Shown: in pieces, positions 1 through 9,101 of the stretch
Numbering within the stretch: the stretch's first letter is position 1
Layout of the letters: the number at the start of each line of letters is the position of its first letter
Assembly (NCBI GenBank): GCA_965372405.1
Contig: CBDVCE010000018.1
Coordinates: 4,640 to 68,639 of the forward strand
Direction of reading: 5' to 3'
From: Sunxiuqinia sp965372405
GTDB lineage: Bacteria > Bacteroidota > Bacteroidia > Bacteroidales > Prolixibacteraceae
DNA: 64,000 nucleotides
Translations under genes and position numbers: made by a program
The notes under the pieces: model-generated
Database searches by the model: none
The model's input: the letters and a program-made list of their open reading frames with translations, nothing else
What the model was told of the DNA's origin: nothing

Positions 1-831
1 GATGTTGTAGACATAGCATCTGTTTTCTTTAAGAAATGCAATCTAAGTATTCAGGATGTTATTGAACAAAGTATGATTAACTCAACTGAAGTTGAATCTC
101 AGGTTAATTATTTTATCAATATTGACCCAGGTAAGGATATGCGAATACTTGCTAACGTTAATAATAATTTGCAAGGTCTAAAAGTGATGATGTTTCTTTG
201 CTCACAGGCTGCAACATTTAAGAATGTGCCTGTCGATACTCCTTACTCTTTATTATATCCGAGTCCAATTATTTCAGAAGGTGTTGGAGCTTTTTTTACG
301 AATGATATTGTGCATTACGGTTGGTTAAAGGAATTTGTTGGTATTTCGCAGAAAGATACTGCTCTTATGAAAATGATAAGCAGGCATGCTTATCAAATAG
401 AAAAATTGACAAAGAGTAGGAAGATGCTGTCTCTTGCCGTTTTTGAGCAAAAACTTTATGAGAATCCTGAAAAAAATTTAGGAGAATTATGGTGGGATGT
501 TAATTCAAAATATTTGGAATACAAAAAGCCTGACGATATTCGGGAATACGACTGGGCTATGAATGATTACTTTTTACTAATGGCAGGAGCATCACAAACA
601 AATCTTTTTGCAGAATTATTTGCAGCACAGCTTAGCAACTCGATTAAAAAATCTTATGAAGAATCAGAAAATGACTCTTTGAAAATATCTAAAAGTCAAT
701 TTGTTGGAGATTACATGAAAAAAAATATTTTTAAATATGGTAATGTTTTGCCTTGGAATGAACTAATAGAAAAAGCAACTGGGGAAAAACTTACAGCCAA
801 GCACTATTTTGAAAGCATAGTTAATTTATAA
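1..831 (+). CDS. M2/M3-type (gluzincin) zinc peptidase, C-terminal part
   Basis: The frame is open through the left edge of the window, so only the last 276 codons are seen and the start lies outside. The visible part fits the C-terminal half of the helical M2/M3 zinc peptidases (ACE, thimet oligopeptidase and bacterial relatives). Seen are a SEGVGAFF segment, LWWDVNSKYL, AELFAAQL and a closing WNELIEKATGEKLTAKHYF block, all typical of that fold. The HEXXH zinc site would be upstream and cannot be checked, so activity is inferred. Many bacterial relatives are exported peptidases, but the signal-peptide region is missing here. The stop is 12 bp before the next gene, a response regulator on the same strand, so co-transcription is possible. 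Confidence 0.72.
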   Translation, partial: DVVDIASVFFKKCNLSIQDVIEQSMINSTEVESQVNYFINIDPGKDMRILANVNNNLQGLKVMMFLCSQAATFKNVPVDTPYSLLYPSPIISEGVGAFFTNDIVHYGWLKEFVGISQKDTALMKMISRHAYQIEKLTKSRKMLSLAVFEQKLYENPEKNLGELWWDVNSKYLEYKKPDDIREYDWAMNDYFLLMAGASQTNLFAELFAAQLSNSIKKSYEESENDSLKISKSQFVGDYMKKNIFKYGNVLPWNELIEKATGEKLTAKHYFESIVNL

Positions 832-843
832 ATAAGCCAATCA

Positions 844-1578
844 ATGAAAACAAAGTGCATTATTGTGGATGATGAGCCTTTAGCCAGGGACTTAATCCGC
901 GGACATGTCGAGAAACTAGAAAATTTCGAAATCGTTGCAGAATGCAGCGATGCAATGAAAGCCCTTAAAGTATTACGTGAAAAGAACGTAGACTTGATTT
1001 TTATGGATATTCAAATGCCACAAATTACAGGAATTGAATTTCTAAAAACCCTAAAGAACCCTCCAAAAGTAATTTTCACAACAGCGTACCGTGAATATGC
1101 ATTGGAAGGTTTTGAATTGGATGTGGTTGATTATCTGCTAAAACCGATCACTTTTGAGCGTTTCTTAAAATCGGTTAATAAGTACTACCAGCTTAATCAG
1201 GATGAAGTTCAGGTTGTAAATGCTGGAGCAAGCGATTCTTCTAAAGATGATGCTTTTATTTATGTGAAAGAAAATAAGAAAGTAGTTAAGGTTCACCTTT
1301 GTGAAATCTTGTTTATTGAAGGTTTGAGCGAATATGTTCAGATTCATACTGAAAAGCGTAAAATCATTACTAAAACCAGTATGATTCACATGGAAGACAA
1401 ATTGCCAACCAATCATTTTTTACGCATTCATAAGTCCTATATTGTTTCAATGCCTAAGATTGAAGCATTTACTGCCAATACGGTTGAAGTGCCTAAGAAG
1501 GAGCTTCCGATAGGTCGTAGTTATAAGAATGCAGTATTAAAAGCATTAAATTTTACAGGAAATGTAAGTGGAATCTAG
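844..1578 (+). CDS. LytTR-family response regulator
   Basis: A 244-residue two-domain regulator. The receiver domain (about 1-120) has the acidic pair Asp9/Asp10, the phosphoacceptor Asp55 in FMDIQMP, and the conserved Lys in LLKP. The C-terminal LytTR DNA-binding domain (about 135-235) shows the usual LFIEGLSEYVQIHT and FLRIHKSYIVSM signatures. Such proteins are normally phosphorylated by a membrane histidine kinase of the LytS/YehU or His_kinase type and bind pairs of direct repeats. No kinase gene is next to it, so the partner is encoded elsewhere or outside the window. It starts 12 bp after the peptidase gene and is followed by a hairpin that looks like a terminator. Confidence 0.93.
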   Translation: MKTKCIIVDDEPLARDLIRGHVEKLENFEIVAECSDAMKALKVLREKNVDLIFMDIQMPQITGIEFLKTLKNPPKVIFTTAYREYALEGFELDVVDYLLKPITFERFLKSVNKYYQLNQDEVQVVNAGASDSSKDDAFIYVKENKKVVKVHLCEILFIEGLSEYVQIHTEKRKIITKTSMIHMEDKLPTNHFLRIHKSYIVSMPKIEAFTANTVEVPKKELPIGRSYKNAVLKALNFTGNVSGI

Positions 1579-1602
1579 GAGCAATCCAGATTCTGATTAA
1601 AT

Positions 1603-1646
1603 TTGCCATTGTTAGGTTTAAAACTCTCGCAATGGCAATTTTTTTT
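1603..1646 (+). terminator. Hairpin with T-run overlapping the next start codon
   Basis: A perfect 9-bp inverted repeat (TTGCCATTG at 1603-1611, CAATGGCAA at 1630-1638) is followed at once by eight T residues, the form of an intrinsic terminator for the response-regulator gene. The right arm contains the ATG at 1632 of the next gene, so that start codon sits inside the stem. It may limit read-through and also hide the start codon in any read-through transcript. Confidence 0.65.
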
Positions 1647-2462
1647 CGTGGAAATACACTTTTAAAGAACAGCGAATTTGTCAGTTCTGAAATGCTTCCT
1701 GAGAATCAGGACAAGGCTCTGTATGAAGTTTTACGGGTAATTGATCATGTTCCGGTTTTTTGGAGGGAACATTTTGAGCGATTAATACAAACAGCCGAAA
1801 TAGCAGATGTTTCATTAAAATTGGATCAATTTCAGTTTTCTTCAAGCTTAAAAAAACTGATTAAAAAAATAGGCTATAAAACTGGTAATATAAGAGTATT
1901 AATTACCGGTGAGCAAGAAAAAGGACAAAGCTATTTTTATTTTGTTCCGCATGGATACCCCAGTGTAGATGATTATTCACATGGAGTAAAGCTGGGTCTC
2001 TTAAAAGCTGAGCGCATTCAGCCACAAGCAAAAGTGATTCAACAAGAGCTACGGAAAAAAGCAAACCAGCTTATTTTGAATAAAGAGTTTCATGAAGTAT
2101 TGTTGATGAATAACCAAGAACAAATTACAGAAGGAAGTCGTTCTAATGTGTTTTTTGTAAAAGGAAGTACTTTTATTACTCCACCAGCTAATCAGGTATT
2201 AAAAGGAATTACACGAACAAAAGTAATTGAATGTATTCGTCAAATGGATTATGATGTAGTGGAAGATGTAATTGCAATTAATGAATTAAAAAAGTTTGAT
2301 TCTATATTTATTACCGGGACTTCTCCAAAGGTTCTGCCTGTTTCTCAGGTTGATAACTTGTTATTCAATACAAGCAATCAGCATGTGAATAAACTAATGA
2401 TTCAATTTGATGAAATGATTCAAACGGAAATTGAAGAAAACCGCAGTTTGTTTTGTTCGTAA
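1632..2462 (+). CDS. Class IV PLP-dependent aminotransferase-like enzyme (BCAT/aminodeoxychorismate lyase fold)
   Basis: A 276-residue fold-type IV PLP enzyme. The N-terminal EVLRVIDHVPVFWREHFERL block, the central ITEGSRSNVFFV motif and the later VLKGITRTKVIE stretch are the standard landmarks of branched-chain aminotransferases, D-amino-acid aminotransferases and 4-amino-4-deoxychorismate lyase (PabC). The PLP lysine is probably the one in the AKVIQQELRKKANQ segment. Which substrate it uses cannot be told from sequence; a PabC-like role in folate synthesis or an amino-acid aminotransferase role are both possible. The chosen ATG lies in the right arm of a terminator-like hairpin. No close start downstream would keep the N-terminal sheet. 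Confidence 0.82.
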   Translation: MAIFFRGNTLLKNSEFVSSEMLPENQDKALYEVLRVIDHVPVFWREHFERLIQTAEIADVSLKLDQFQFSSSLKKLIKKIGYKTGNIRVLITGEQEKGQSYFYFVPHGYPSVDDYSHGVKLGLLKAERIQPQAKVIQQELRKKANQLILNKEFHEVLLMNNQEQITEGSRSNVFFVKGSTFITPPANQVLKGITRTKVIECIRQMDYDVVEDVIAINELKKFDSIFITGTSPKVLPVSQVDNLLFNTSNQHVNKLMIQFDEMIQTEIEENRSLFCS

Positions 2463-2596
2463 ACCAATTGTGAAGAATTCAATTCTGAGTTAAAATTATA
2501 AGGATTTTCATTATCCAAATGTTTGATTATATCTATATTTGTTTGCCTTTCAAAAAAGGCTTATTTACTAACCAAAGTTTTGAAATAAGATAAGTT

Positions 2597-4195
2597 ATGT
2601 CTGAATTTAAGTATCAAAAACCATTTCCAATTCTAAAGGATACCACATCTTATAAGTTGCTAACAACCGATTATGTTTCTACAGTGGAAGTAGATGGCAG
2701 AAAAATTCTAAAAGTTGATCCCGAAGGACTAAAGCTTTTGGCAAAAGAAGCAATTAGTGATGTTTCATTCTATTTGCGTCCGGCGCATCTTGCAAAGCTC
2801 AAAAGCATATTGAAAGACTCTGAGTCATCAGATAATGATCGGTTTGTTGCCCATACCATGTTGATGAACCAAGTTGTTTCTGCAGAAGGGGAGTTGCCAA
2901 CATGTCAGGACACAGGAACTGCAATTGTGATGGGCAAAAAGGGGGAGAATGTTTATACTGGTGCTGTTGATGCCGAGTATCTTTCACAAGGAATTTATGA
3001 TACCTATCAGAATCGTAACCTAAGATATTCTCAGGTTGTTCCTTTCAATATGTTTGAAGAAAAAAATACAGGTACAAACCTTCCTGCTCAAATTGATATT
3101 TATTCGGAACAAGGAAACAAATATGAATTTCTCTTCATTACTAAAGGTGGTGGTTCTGGAAACAAAACTTTTTTGTACCAACAAACCAAGTCTTTGTTAA
3201 CTGAAGAAAATCTGACCCAATTTGTTAAAGATAAAATTAAAGACCTGGGAACTTCAGCATGCCCTCCTTACCATTTAGCATTGGTAATTGGTGGAACTTC
3301 AGCCGAAGCAACTTTGGCTACAGTGAAAAAAGCATCAGCAGGTTATTACGATCATTTACCAACTGAAGGAAATGAAGGTGGACAAGCTTTCCGTGATTTG
3401 GAATGGGAAGCAAAAATTGAGAAAATTTGTCAGGAAAGTGAAGTAGGTGCTCAGTTTGGTGGAAAGTATTTTGTACATGATGTACGCGTTATTCGTTTGC
3501 CTCGTCATGCTGCATCTTGTCCTGTTGGTTTGGGTGTAAGCTGTAGTGCTGACCGTAATATAAAAGGTAAAATTACAGAAGAAGGTATTTTTCTTGAAGA
3601 GCTAGAAAAAAATCCAGCTAAATATATGCCGGAACAAGCTCCTGAAATGATTCCTGCTGTTGATATTGACTTGGATAGGCCAATGGAAGAAGTATTGGCA
3701 GAGTTGACTAAATACCCAATTAAAACCCGATTGAAATTGAAGGGAACTTTAATTGTTGCCCGCGACATGGCACATGCTAAACTAAAGGAAATGCTTGATG
3801 CCGGACAAGAAATGCCTGAGTACTTCAAAAACCATCCGGTATATTATGCGGGCCCTGCGAAGACTCCAAAAGGCATGGCTTCCGGAAGTTTTGGCCCGAC
3901 AACAGCAGGACGTATGGATCCATATGTTGGCTTGTTCCAAAGCAAAGGCGGATCAATGATTATGCTTGCAAAAGGAAACCGTTCGCAGCAAGTAACTGAT
4001 GCTTGTAAAAAGCATGGTGGTTTTTATCTTGGTTCAATTGGTGGACCAGCTGCAATACTTGCAAAAAGCAGTATTAAATCTGTTGAAGTTGTTGATATGG
4101 CAGAATTAGGAATGGAAGCAGTTCGAAAAATTGAAGTGGAAAATTTCCCTGCATTCATTATTGTTGATGATAAAGGAAATAATTTCTTTGCTTAG
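2597..4195 (+). CDS. fumA: Class I fumarate hydratase ([4Fe-4S], FumA/FumB type)
   Basis: A 532-residue single-chain class I fumarase that interconverts fumarate and malate in the cytoplasm. The three cysteines expected to hold the catalytic [4Fe-4S] cluster are in LPTCQDTGT, TSACPPYH and GLGVSCSADR. The alpha-type N-terminal domain is fused to the beta-type C-terminal domain, which carries YYAGPAKTPKG and GPTTAGRMDPYV. The fusion and length match FumA/FumB rather than two-subunit archaeal-type enzymes. The iron-sulfur cluster is oxygen sensitive in this family, which fits an anaerobic or microaerobic lifestyle. A strong terminator follows, and the gene appears to be transcribed alone. Confidence 0.96.
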   Translation: MSEFKYQKPFPILKDTTSYKLLTTDYVSTVEVDGRKILKVDPEGLKLLAKEAISDVSFYLRPAHLAKLKSILKDSESSDNDRFVAHTMLMNQVVSAEGELPTCQDTGTAIVMGKKGENVYTGAVDAEYLSQGIYDTYQNRNLRYSQVVPFNMFEEKNTGTNLPAQIDIYSEQGNKYEFLFITKGGGSGNKTFLYQQTKSLLTEENLTQFVKDKIKDLGTSACPPYHLALVIGGTSAEATLATVKKASAGYYDHLPTEGNEGGQAFRDLEWEAKIEKICQESEVGAQFGGKYFVHDVRVIRLPRHAASCPVGLGVSCSADRNIKGKITEEGIFLEELEKNPAKYMPEQAPEMIPAVDIDLDRPMEEVLAELTKYPIKTRLKLKGTLIVARDMAHAKLKEMLDAGQEMPEYFKNHPVYYAGPAKTPKGMASGSFGPTTAGRMDPYVGLFQSKGGSMIMLAKGNRSQQVTDACKKHGGFYLGSIGGPAAILAKSSIKSVEVVDMAELGMEAVRKIEVENFPAFIIVDDKGNNFFA

Positions 4196-4220
4196 ATTTT
4201 AAAAATTCAAAATTATATTG

Positions 4221-4253
4221 AAGGTGTTTCAGGTTTCTGAAGCACCTTTTTGT
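4221..4253 (+). terminator. Intrinsic terminator after fumarase
   Basis: A 12-bp stem (left arm AAGGTGTTTCAG, right arm CTGAAGCACCTT, one G-U pair) with a GTTT loop runs into a short T-run. It lies 25 bp past the fumarase stop. Confidence 0.88.
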
Positions 4254-4286
4254 TCAATTACTTTTTTTTAAAAGAACACTTGTACA

Positions 4287-4318
4287 AATAAAAGAAGGAT
4301 GCCCAATGGGCACCCTTC
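4287..4318 (-). terminator. Intrinsic terminator of the arcC-arcB operon
   Basis: On the minus strand GAAGGGTGCCC pairs with GGGCATCCTTC. The only imperfect pair is a G-U wobble when read as minus-strand RNA, and a TTTTATTT tract follows. It sits just past the ornithine carbamoyltransferase stop and faces the fumarase terminator. Confidence 0.88.
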
Positions 4319-4337
4319 AAAAGTGAAATAAAGCTTT

Positions 4338-5336
4338 CTATGCCAAAGTAGCCACCATTACAGCTTTGATAGTATGCATCCGATTCTCGGCTTCATCAAA
4401 GACAATTGAGGCAGGGCTTTCAAAAACTTCCTCCTTCACTTCCATAGATTCAATTCCAAATTTAATATAAATTTCTTTACCGACTGTTGTTTCTGTGTTG
4501 TGAAATGCAGGAAGGCAATGCATGAATTTAACATTTTCATTGCCTGTTCGCTTCATTACATCATTATTGATCTGATAAGGAAGTAAAAGTTTAATTCGTT
4601 CTTCCCATACTTCTTCAGGTTCTCCCATTGATACCCAAACATCCGTATAAAGAAAGTCGCAATCTTTTACGGCTTCTGCAACATCATCCGTAATTGTGAT
4701 TTTTGCTCCAGTCTCTTTTGCAATGTCATTACAGGTGTTAACCAGTTCTTCTGAAGGCTGACAACTTACTGGTGCTGCAGCACGAAAATCCATTCCTAAT
4801 TTGGCAGCTCCAACCATTAATGAATTTCCCATATTGTTACGGGCATCACCCAAATAGCAAAATTTCACTTCAGAAAGAGGTTTACTTGAATGCTCTTTCA
4901 TGGTAAGAAAATCAGCAAGAATTTGAGTAGGGTGGTACTCATTAGTTAAACCATTCCAAACAGGAACTCCTGCATATCTTGCAAGTTCTTCAACAACTTC
5001 CTGACCAAAACCACGGTATTCAATACCATCGTACATTCTTCCCAAAACACGGGCGGTATCCTTCATCGACTCTTTGTGTCCTATTTGTGATCCGCTAGGC
5101 CCAAGATAAGTTACATGTGCTCCCTGATCAAATGCTGCAACTTCAAAGGCACAACGAGTTCGGGTTGATGCTTTTTCAAAAATGAGAGCTATATTTTTTC
5201 CTTTAAGCAATTGCTGTTCAGTACCAGAATATTTTGCTTTTTTTAGATCTGCAGATAAATCAATTAGAAAGTTTATTTCTTTAGGACTGAAATCAAGTAA
5301 TTTCAGAAAGTGTCTGTTTTTCAAGTTAAATGCCAT
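4338..5336 (-). CDS. arcB: Ornithine carbamoyltransferase (ArcB/ArgF type)
   Basis: A 332-residue enzyme that transfers the carbamoyl group between carbamoyl phosphate and ornithine/citrulline. The carbamoyl-phosphate loop STRTRCAFE, the SQIGHKESMKDTARVL segment, HPTQILADF and the catalytic HCLPAFH are all present. This is true OTCase, not the divergent acetyl/succinyl-ornithine form that many Bacteroidetes use for arginine synthesis. It lies 16 bp downstream of carbamate kinase in the same direction, so the pair is read as catabolic: citrulline phosphorolysis followed by ATP formation. No arginine deiminase is in the window. A biosynthetic role remains possible. Confidence 0.93.
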   Translation of the reverse strand: MAFNLKNRHFLKLLDFSPKEINFLIDLSADLKKAKYSGTEQQLLKGKNIALIFEKASTRTRCAFEVAAFDQGAHVTYLGPSGSQIGHKESMKDTARVLGRMYDGIEYRGFGQEVVEELARYAGVPVWNGLTNEYHPTQILADFLTMKEHSSKPLSEVKFCYLGDARNNMGNSLMVGAAKLGMDFRAAAPVSCQPSEELVNTCNDIAKETGAKITITDDVAEAVKDCDFLYTDVWVSMGEPEEVWEERIKLLLPYQINNDVMKRTGNENVKFMHCLPAFHNTETTVGKEIYIKFGIESMEVKEEVFESPASIVFDEAENRMHTIKAVMVATLA

Positions 5337-5352
5337 ATTCGTTCGTTTTATT

Positions 5353-6303
5353 TTAGTAATTCATTGTTATTTTAGACCCGTATGAACGGTCATCCAATTT
5401 TTTAGCATCGGTAATTATACTTTTTTCACCACCTTTTTCAATAAACTTTAAACATGCTTTTATTTTTGGAGCCATATTGCCTTCTCCAAAAGTACCATCA
5501 TTTAAATATTTAGTGGTGTCTTTGAAATCAAGAAATTCCAGTTTTTCTTGTGTCGGTTGTCCAAAATCTTTATAAATAAAAGACACATCAGTTAAAATGT
5601 AAAATTCATCGGCTTCAATTTCAGAAGCCAGTAATGAGGATGACATATCTTTATCAATCACAGCATCAACAGTTCTAACGTCATTGTTTTCATCAAAATA
5701 AACTGGAATTCCACCACCGCCCGCAGCAATGACAATATTACCCGCTTTAACCAAATCAGAAATAACCTGTTTATTGAAAATATCGATAGGTACAGGAGAC
5801 GGCACAACCCTTCGCCATCCACCATTTGCTTTTGGAGTATACTTAAATATCCATCCTTTATCATCGCTTAAAACGTCAGCTTCTTCCTTGGTATAGGTTT
5901 TTCCAATTCGTTTTGATGGATTTTTAAATGCAGGATCATCTGGATTAACAGTAACCATACTAATCATTGAAATGATGTTTTTTTGAATGCCATGTTTATT
6001 TAAAACATTACGCAACATACGCTCTATCATAAATCCAATTCCACCCTGAGAATCAGCAACACAAACATTTAGTGGCATTTGAGCAATGTTATACATTTGC
6101 TCTCCAGCATCATTTCGCATTAAAATATTACCCACCTGCGGTCCATTGCCATGGGTGATAACTAAATCATAGCCTTCTTCAATTAAATAAATCAGGCTCT
6201 CAAGTGTCTCAGTTGTATTATTTTCCTGTTGTACAATTGTTCCAATCTCGTTGCCACGTAGCAGGGCATTACCTCCTAAAGCAATAACAGCTAGCTTTTT
6301 CAT
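5353..6303 (-). CDS. arcC: Carbamate kinase
   Basis: A 316-residue amino-acid-kinase-fold enzyme that makes ATP and carbamate from carbamoyl phosphate and ADP. Diagnostic segments are VIALGGNALL at the N terminus, ITHGNGPQVGN, AAGGGGIPV in the middle and the late DVSFIYKDFGQP and GNMAPKIKACLKFI. Length is typical. It is the first gene of a two-gene operon with ornithine carbamoyltransferase 16 bp downstream, giving the last two steps of the arginine deiminase pathway. A CAATGTA on the plus strand at 6320-6326 reads TACATTG on the minus strand, a one-base-short version of the Bacteroidetes -7 box. Confidence 0.95.
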   Translation of the reverse strand: MKKLAVIALGGNALLRGNEIGTIVQQENNTTETLESLIYLIEEGYDLVITHGNGPQVGNILMRNDAGEQMYNIAQMPLNVCVADSQGGIGFMIERMLRNVLNKHGIQKNIISMISMVTVNPDDPAFKNPSKRIGKTYTKEEADVLSDDKGWIFKYTPKANGGWRRVVPSPVPIDIFNKQVISDLVKAGNIVIAAGGGGIPVYFDENNDVRTVDAVIDKDMSSSLLASEIEADEFYILTDVSFIYKDFGQPTQEKLEFLDFKDTTKYLNDGTFGEGNMAPKIKACLKFIEKGGEKSIITDAKKLDDRSYGSKITMNY

Positions 6304-6684
6304 TTTATCAAAATTTGAGCAATGTAATATATTAACTCAACCATTGCAGGTGATCAACAAACTTAAAAAAACAATGTATAAAATATCATGATCAATTTAA
6401 ATTTTGACGCTCCATTAAGATGCTATAAAACAGCACTCTTAGCCACTTTTGTTGAATTGATAATAATTTCAAACACCTGCTGATAGAAATCAACTTTTTA
6501 GGTGTTTTATAGTAATGATTTATAACTAAAAGAATACTTTTTGTTAGCTAGTAGGTTAGATGCTGCCTTTTATATGCGAAATGTCAGGATTCACTTTTGA
6601 AAAGAAATTATCTTTTAGAACTGCTTTTGCACACCATATCCTATCCAAAAATCGTTAACTTTGCAATCGCAATCAGAAAACCCT
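6304..6684. other. Divergent intergenic region between arcC and ftsK
   Basis: No gene is seen in these 381 bp. They hold inverted repeats whose right arms overlap. CTATAAAACA (6423-6432) pairs with TGTTTTATAG (6503-6512), and AAACACCT (6471-6478) pairs with AGGTGTTT (6500-6507), so the two stems cannot form at once. A good -7 box for ftsK lies at the right end. Confidence 0.5.
6656..6663 (+). promoter_or_regulatory. Bacteroidetes -7 promoter element for ftsK
   Basis: TAACTTTG matches the TAnnTTTG consensus of the Bacteroidetes primary sigma factor. It puts the transcript start near 6670, so the in-frame TTG at 6661 cannot be the start and the ATG at 6685 is preferred. Confidence 0.65.
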
Positions 6685-9090
6685 ATGGCAAAAAAGACCA
6701 AAAGCAGGAAATCATCAAAGAAACCAGGCCTTTTCAAAGGAATTAAATCTTTATTATCAAGTGATAAATTCAAGTATACACTGGGTTTGTTCCTATTTGT
6801 ACTTGGACTATATCTATTAATTGCATTTGTTTCATTTCTATTTTATGGACATGCAGATCATAGCAAGCTTGATATTTCATGGCGTAAACTAATTGCTGAT
6901 GCCAATATCCGAGTTGAAAATAAGGCTGGAAAAACAGGAGCTTTTTTAAGCGAAATGTTCATTAACAAAGGTTTTGGCATTTCTTCCTTTTTAATGATCT
7001 ATATGATTGTTGTTACTTCTTTTCAACTTTTTGGCAGACCATTAGTTCGATATGGCAGGGCAATCCTTTTTTCATTGGTTCTAATGTTTTGGGGCTCTCT
7101 AATGTTTGGCTGGTTGTTGTTGAGTTTTAATAATGAAGGATTTGTATACTTGGGTGGTGAAAACGGATATTATTTGTCAGTTTGGCTTAGTTCCTTAATT
7201 GGAAGAGTTGGCACGTTCTTCTTCCTGGTTTTTTCTCTATTCGTTATTGTTTTGCTAGGAATTGAAAATTTCATTCCATGGCTTCAGTCCATTTTTAATT
7301 ATAAAAGAAAAACAAGTCAGCTTGATACAGAGCAAGAGAGTCAGGAATTATCTGAAGAGCCAATTGTTGAAGAAGATAGTATCTCAAAGGTTATTAATGA
7401 AGATGATTTGATAGAAACAATTTTTGATCCGGATCAGGATGCTGAAATAGAGGTGAAAAGTGAGCAAGTACAGGAAAGTATCGATACACAGCAAGTTGAA
7501 GAAACTTCGGAAGGAGATAGTGAGTTGGAAATGACTATTGATAAGCACGAAGAAGAAACCAATGAAAATTATTCTCCAGAAGCTTTAGGTGATTATGATC
7601 CTACGCTTGATTTGTCAAATTACAAGTTTCCACCGATTGATTTGTTAGATGATCATGTTTCAGGTAATGCTGACGTTAGTAATGAGGAGCTTCTTGCAAA
7701 TAAAAATAAGATTGTTGAAACCCTACGTCAATATAAAATTGAAATTACAAAGATACGGGCGACTATTGGACCAACCATTACACTTTATGAGATTGTGCCA
7801 GCTCCAGGTGTGCGTATCGCAAAAATCAAAAATCTTGAAGATGATATCGCGCTAAGTTTAGCGGCATTAGGTATTCGTATTATTGCCCCAATTCCCGGAC
7901 GTGGCACAATTGGTATTGAAGTTCCAAACCAACATCCTGAGATAGTTTCGATGCGTTCTATCATTGCTTCTAAGAAATTCCAGGAAAGTAATGCCGAATT
8001 GCCTGTCGTTATTGGTAAAACAATTTCTAATGAAACGTTTCTAATTGATTTGGTGAAGATGCCCCATATTTTGGTTGCTGGAGCAACGGGGCAGGGTAAA
8101 TCAGTAGGGCTGAATGCAATTATTAGTTCTTTGTTATACAAAAAACACCCTTCACAGTTGAAATTTGTTTTAATTGACCCCAAGAAGGTTGAGTTAAATT
8201 TATTTTCAACAATAGAGAAACACTTTTTGGCCAAGTTGCCCGATGAAGAGGAGCCCATAATTACTGATATTCAAAAGGTAAAAAACACATTGAATTCACT
8301 AAATGTGGAAATGGATATGCGCTATGACTTATTGAAAAAAGCATTGGCACGTAACATTAAGGAATACAATAAGAAATTTATTAGTCGACGACTGAACCCT
8401 GAAAAAGGGCATAGATATCTACCATACATTGTTGTAATTATTGATGAGTTCGCAGATCTAATTATGACTGCCGGGAAAGAGATTGAATTGCCGATTGCCC
8501 GTATCGCTCAGCTTGCGCGAGCAGTAGGAATTCACATGATTATTGCGACACAGCGTCCTTCAACCAATATTATTACTGGTGTTATTAAAGCAAACTTCCC
8601 AACCCGAATTGCCTTTAAGGTTGCATCAATGATTGACTCGCGAACCATTTTGGACACTCCAGGTGCGAATCAGTTAATAGGGAAAGGAGATATGTTAATT
8701 TCATCGGGAAGCAGCATGACACGATTGCAGTGTGCATTTGTTGATACACCTGAAGTTGAGAAAATATGTGAACATATTGCTAATCAACAAGGTTATCCAA
8801 CTGCTTTTATGCTGCCTGAGTATGGAAGCGAAGATGAGAGTAGTGCTTTGGGAACTGATCTGAATAACCGTGATGAATTGTTTGATGACGCTGCCCGAAT
8901 TGTGGTGATGAACCAAATGGGGTCTACATCAATGATTCAACGTAAATTTTCTATTGGATATAATCGAGCGGGACGAATCATGGATCAGTTAGAGGCAGCT
9001 GGCATTGTTGGCCAAAGTGAAGGGAGCAAGGCTCGTCAGGTATTAATTCAGGATGAATATAGTTTGGAACAATTATTGAATAGCTTGTAA
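6685..9090 (+). CDS. ftsK: DNA translocase FtsK
   Basis: About 801 residues from the chosen ATG, which follows the promoter and gives the basic N terminus MAKKTKSRKSS. Four hydrophobic segments lie in roughly residues 32-195, then an acidic Glu/Asp-rich linker (about 205-310), then the RecA-like motor with Walker A GATGQGKSVG, Walker B VVIIDEFADL and ATQRPSTNIITG. The end carries the winged-helix gamma domain (MIQRKFSIGYNRAGRIMDQLE). FtsK pumps DNA at the division septum and activates XerCD recombination; a XerC/D-type recombinase gene is about 3 kb away. The linker is much shorter than in E. coli, as is usual outside Proteobacteria. The LolA-like gene follows after 11 bp. Confidence 0.96.
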   Translation: MAKKTKSRKSSKKPGLFKGIKSLLSSDKFKYTLGLFLFVLGLYLLIAFVSFLFYGHADHSKLDISWRKLIADANIRVENKAGKTGAFLSEMFINKGFGISSFLMIYMIVVTSFQLFGRPLVRYGRAILFSLVLMFWGSLMFGWLLLSFNNEGFVYLGGENGYYLSVWLSSLIGRVGTFFFLVFSLFVIVLLGIENFIPWLQSIFNYKRKTSQLDTEQESQELSEEPIVEEDSISKVINEDDLIETIFDPDQDAEIEVKSEQVQESIDTQQVEETSEGDSELEMTIDKHEEETNENYSPEALGDYDPTLDLSNYKFPPIDLLDDHVSGNADVSNEELLANKNKIVETLRQYKIEITKIRATIGPTITLYEIVPAPGVRIAKIKNLEDDIALSLAALGIRIIAPIPGRGTIGIEVPNQHPEIVSMRSIIASKKFQESNAELPVVIGKTISNETFLIDLVKMPHILVAGATGQGKSVGLNAIISSLLYKKHPSQLKFVLIDPKKVELNLFSTIEKHFLAKLPDEEEPIITDIQKVKNTLNSLNVEMDMRYDLLKKALARNIKEYNKKFISRRLNPEKGHRYLPYIVVIIDEFADLIMTAGKEIELPIARIAQLARAVGIHMIIATQRPSTNIITGVIKANFPTRIAFKVASMIDSRTILDTPGANQLIGKGDMLISSGSSMTRLQCAFVDTPEVEKICEHIANQQGYPTAFMLPEYGSEDESSALGTDLNNRDELFDDAARIVVMNQMGSTSMIQRKFSIGYNRAGRIMDQLEAAGIVGQSEGSKARQVLIQDEYSLEQLLNSL

Positions 9091-9101
9091 AAAGTATTAT
9101 A

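Noticed and set aside
6661..6684. TTG start of ftsK eight codons upstream
   Set aside because: It lies inside the -7 promoter box, so it would not be on the transcript.
7785..8258. 157-codon minus-strand frame inside ftsK
   Set aside because: It is antisense to the FtsK motor domain and has no recognisable protein motif.
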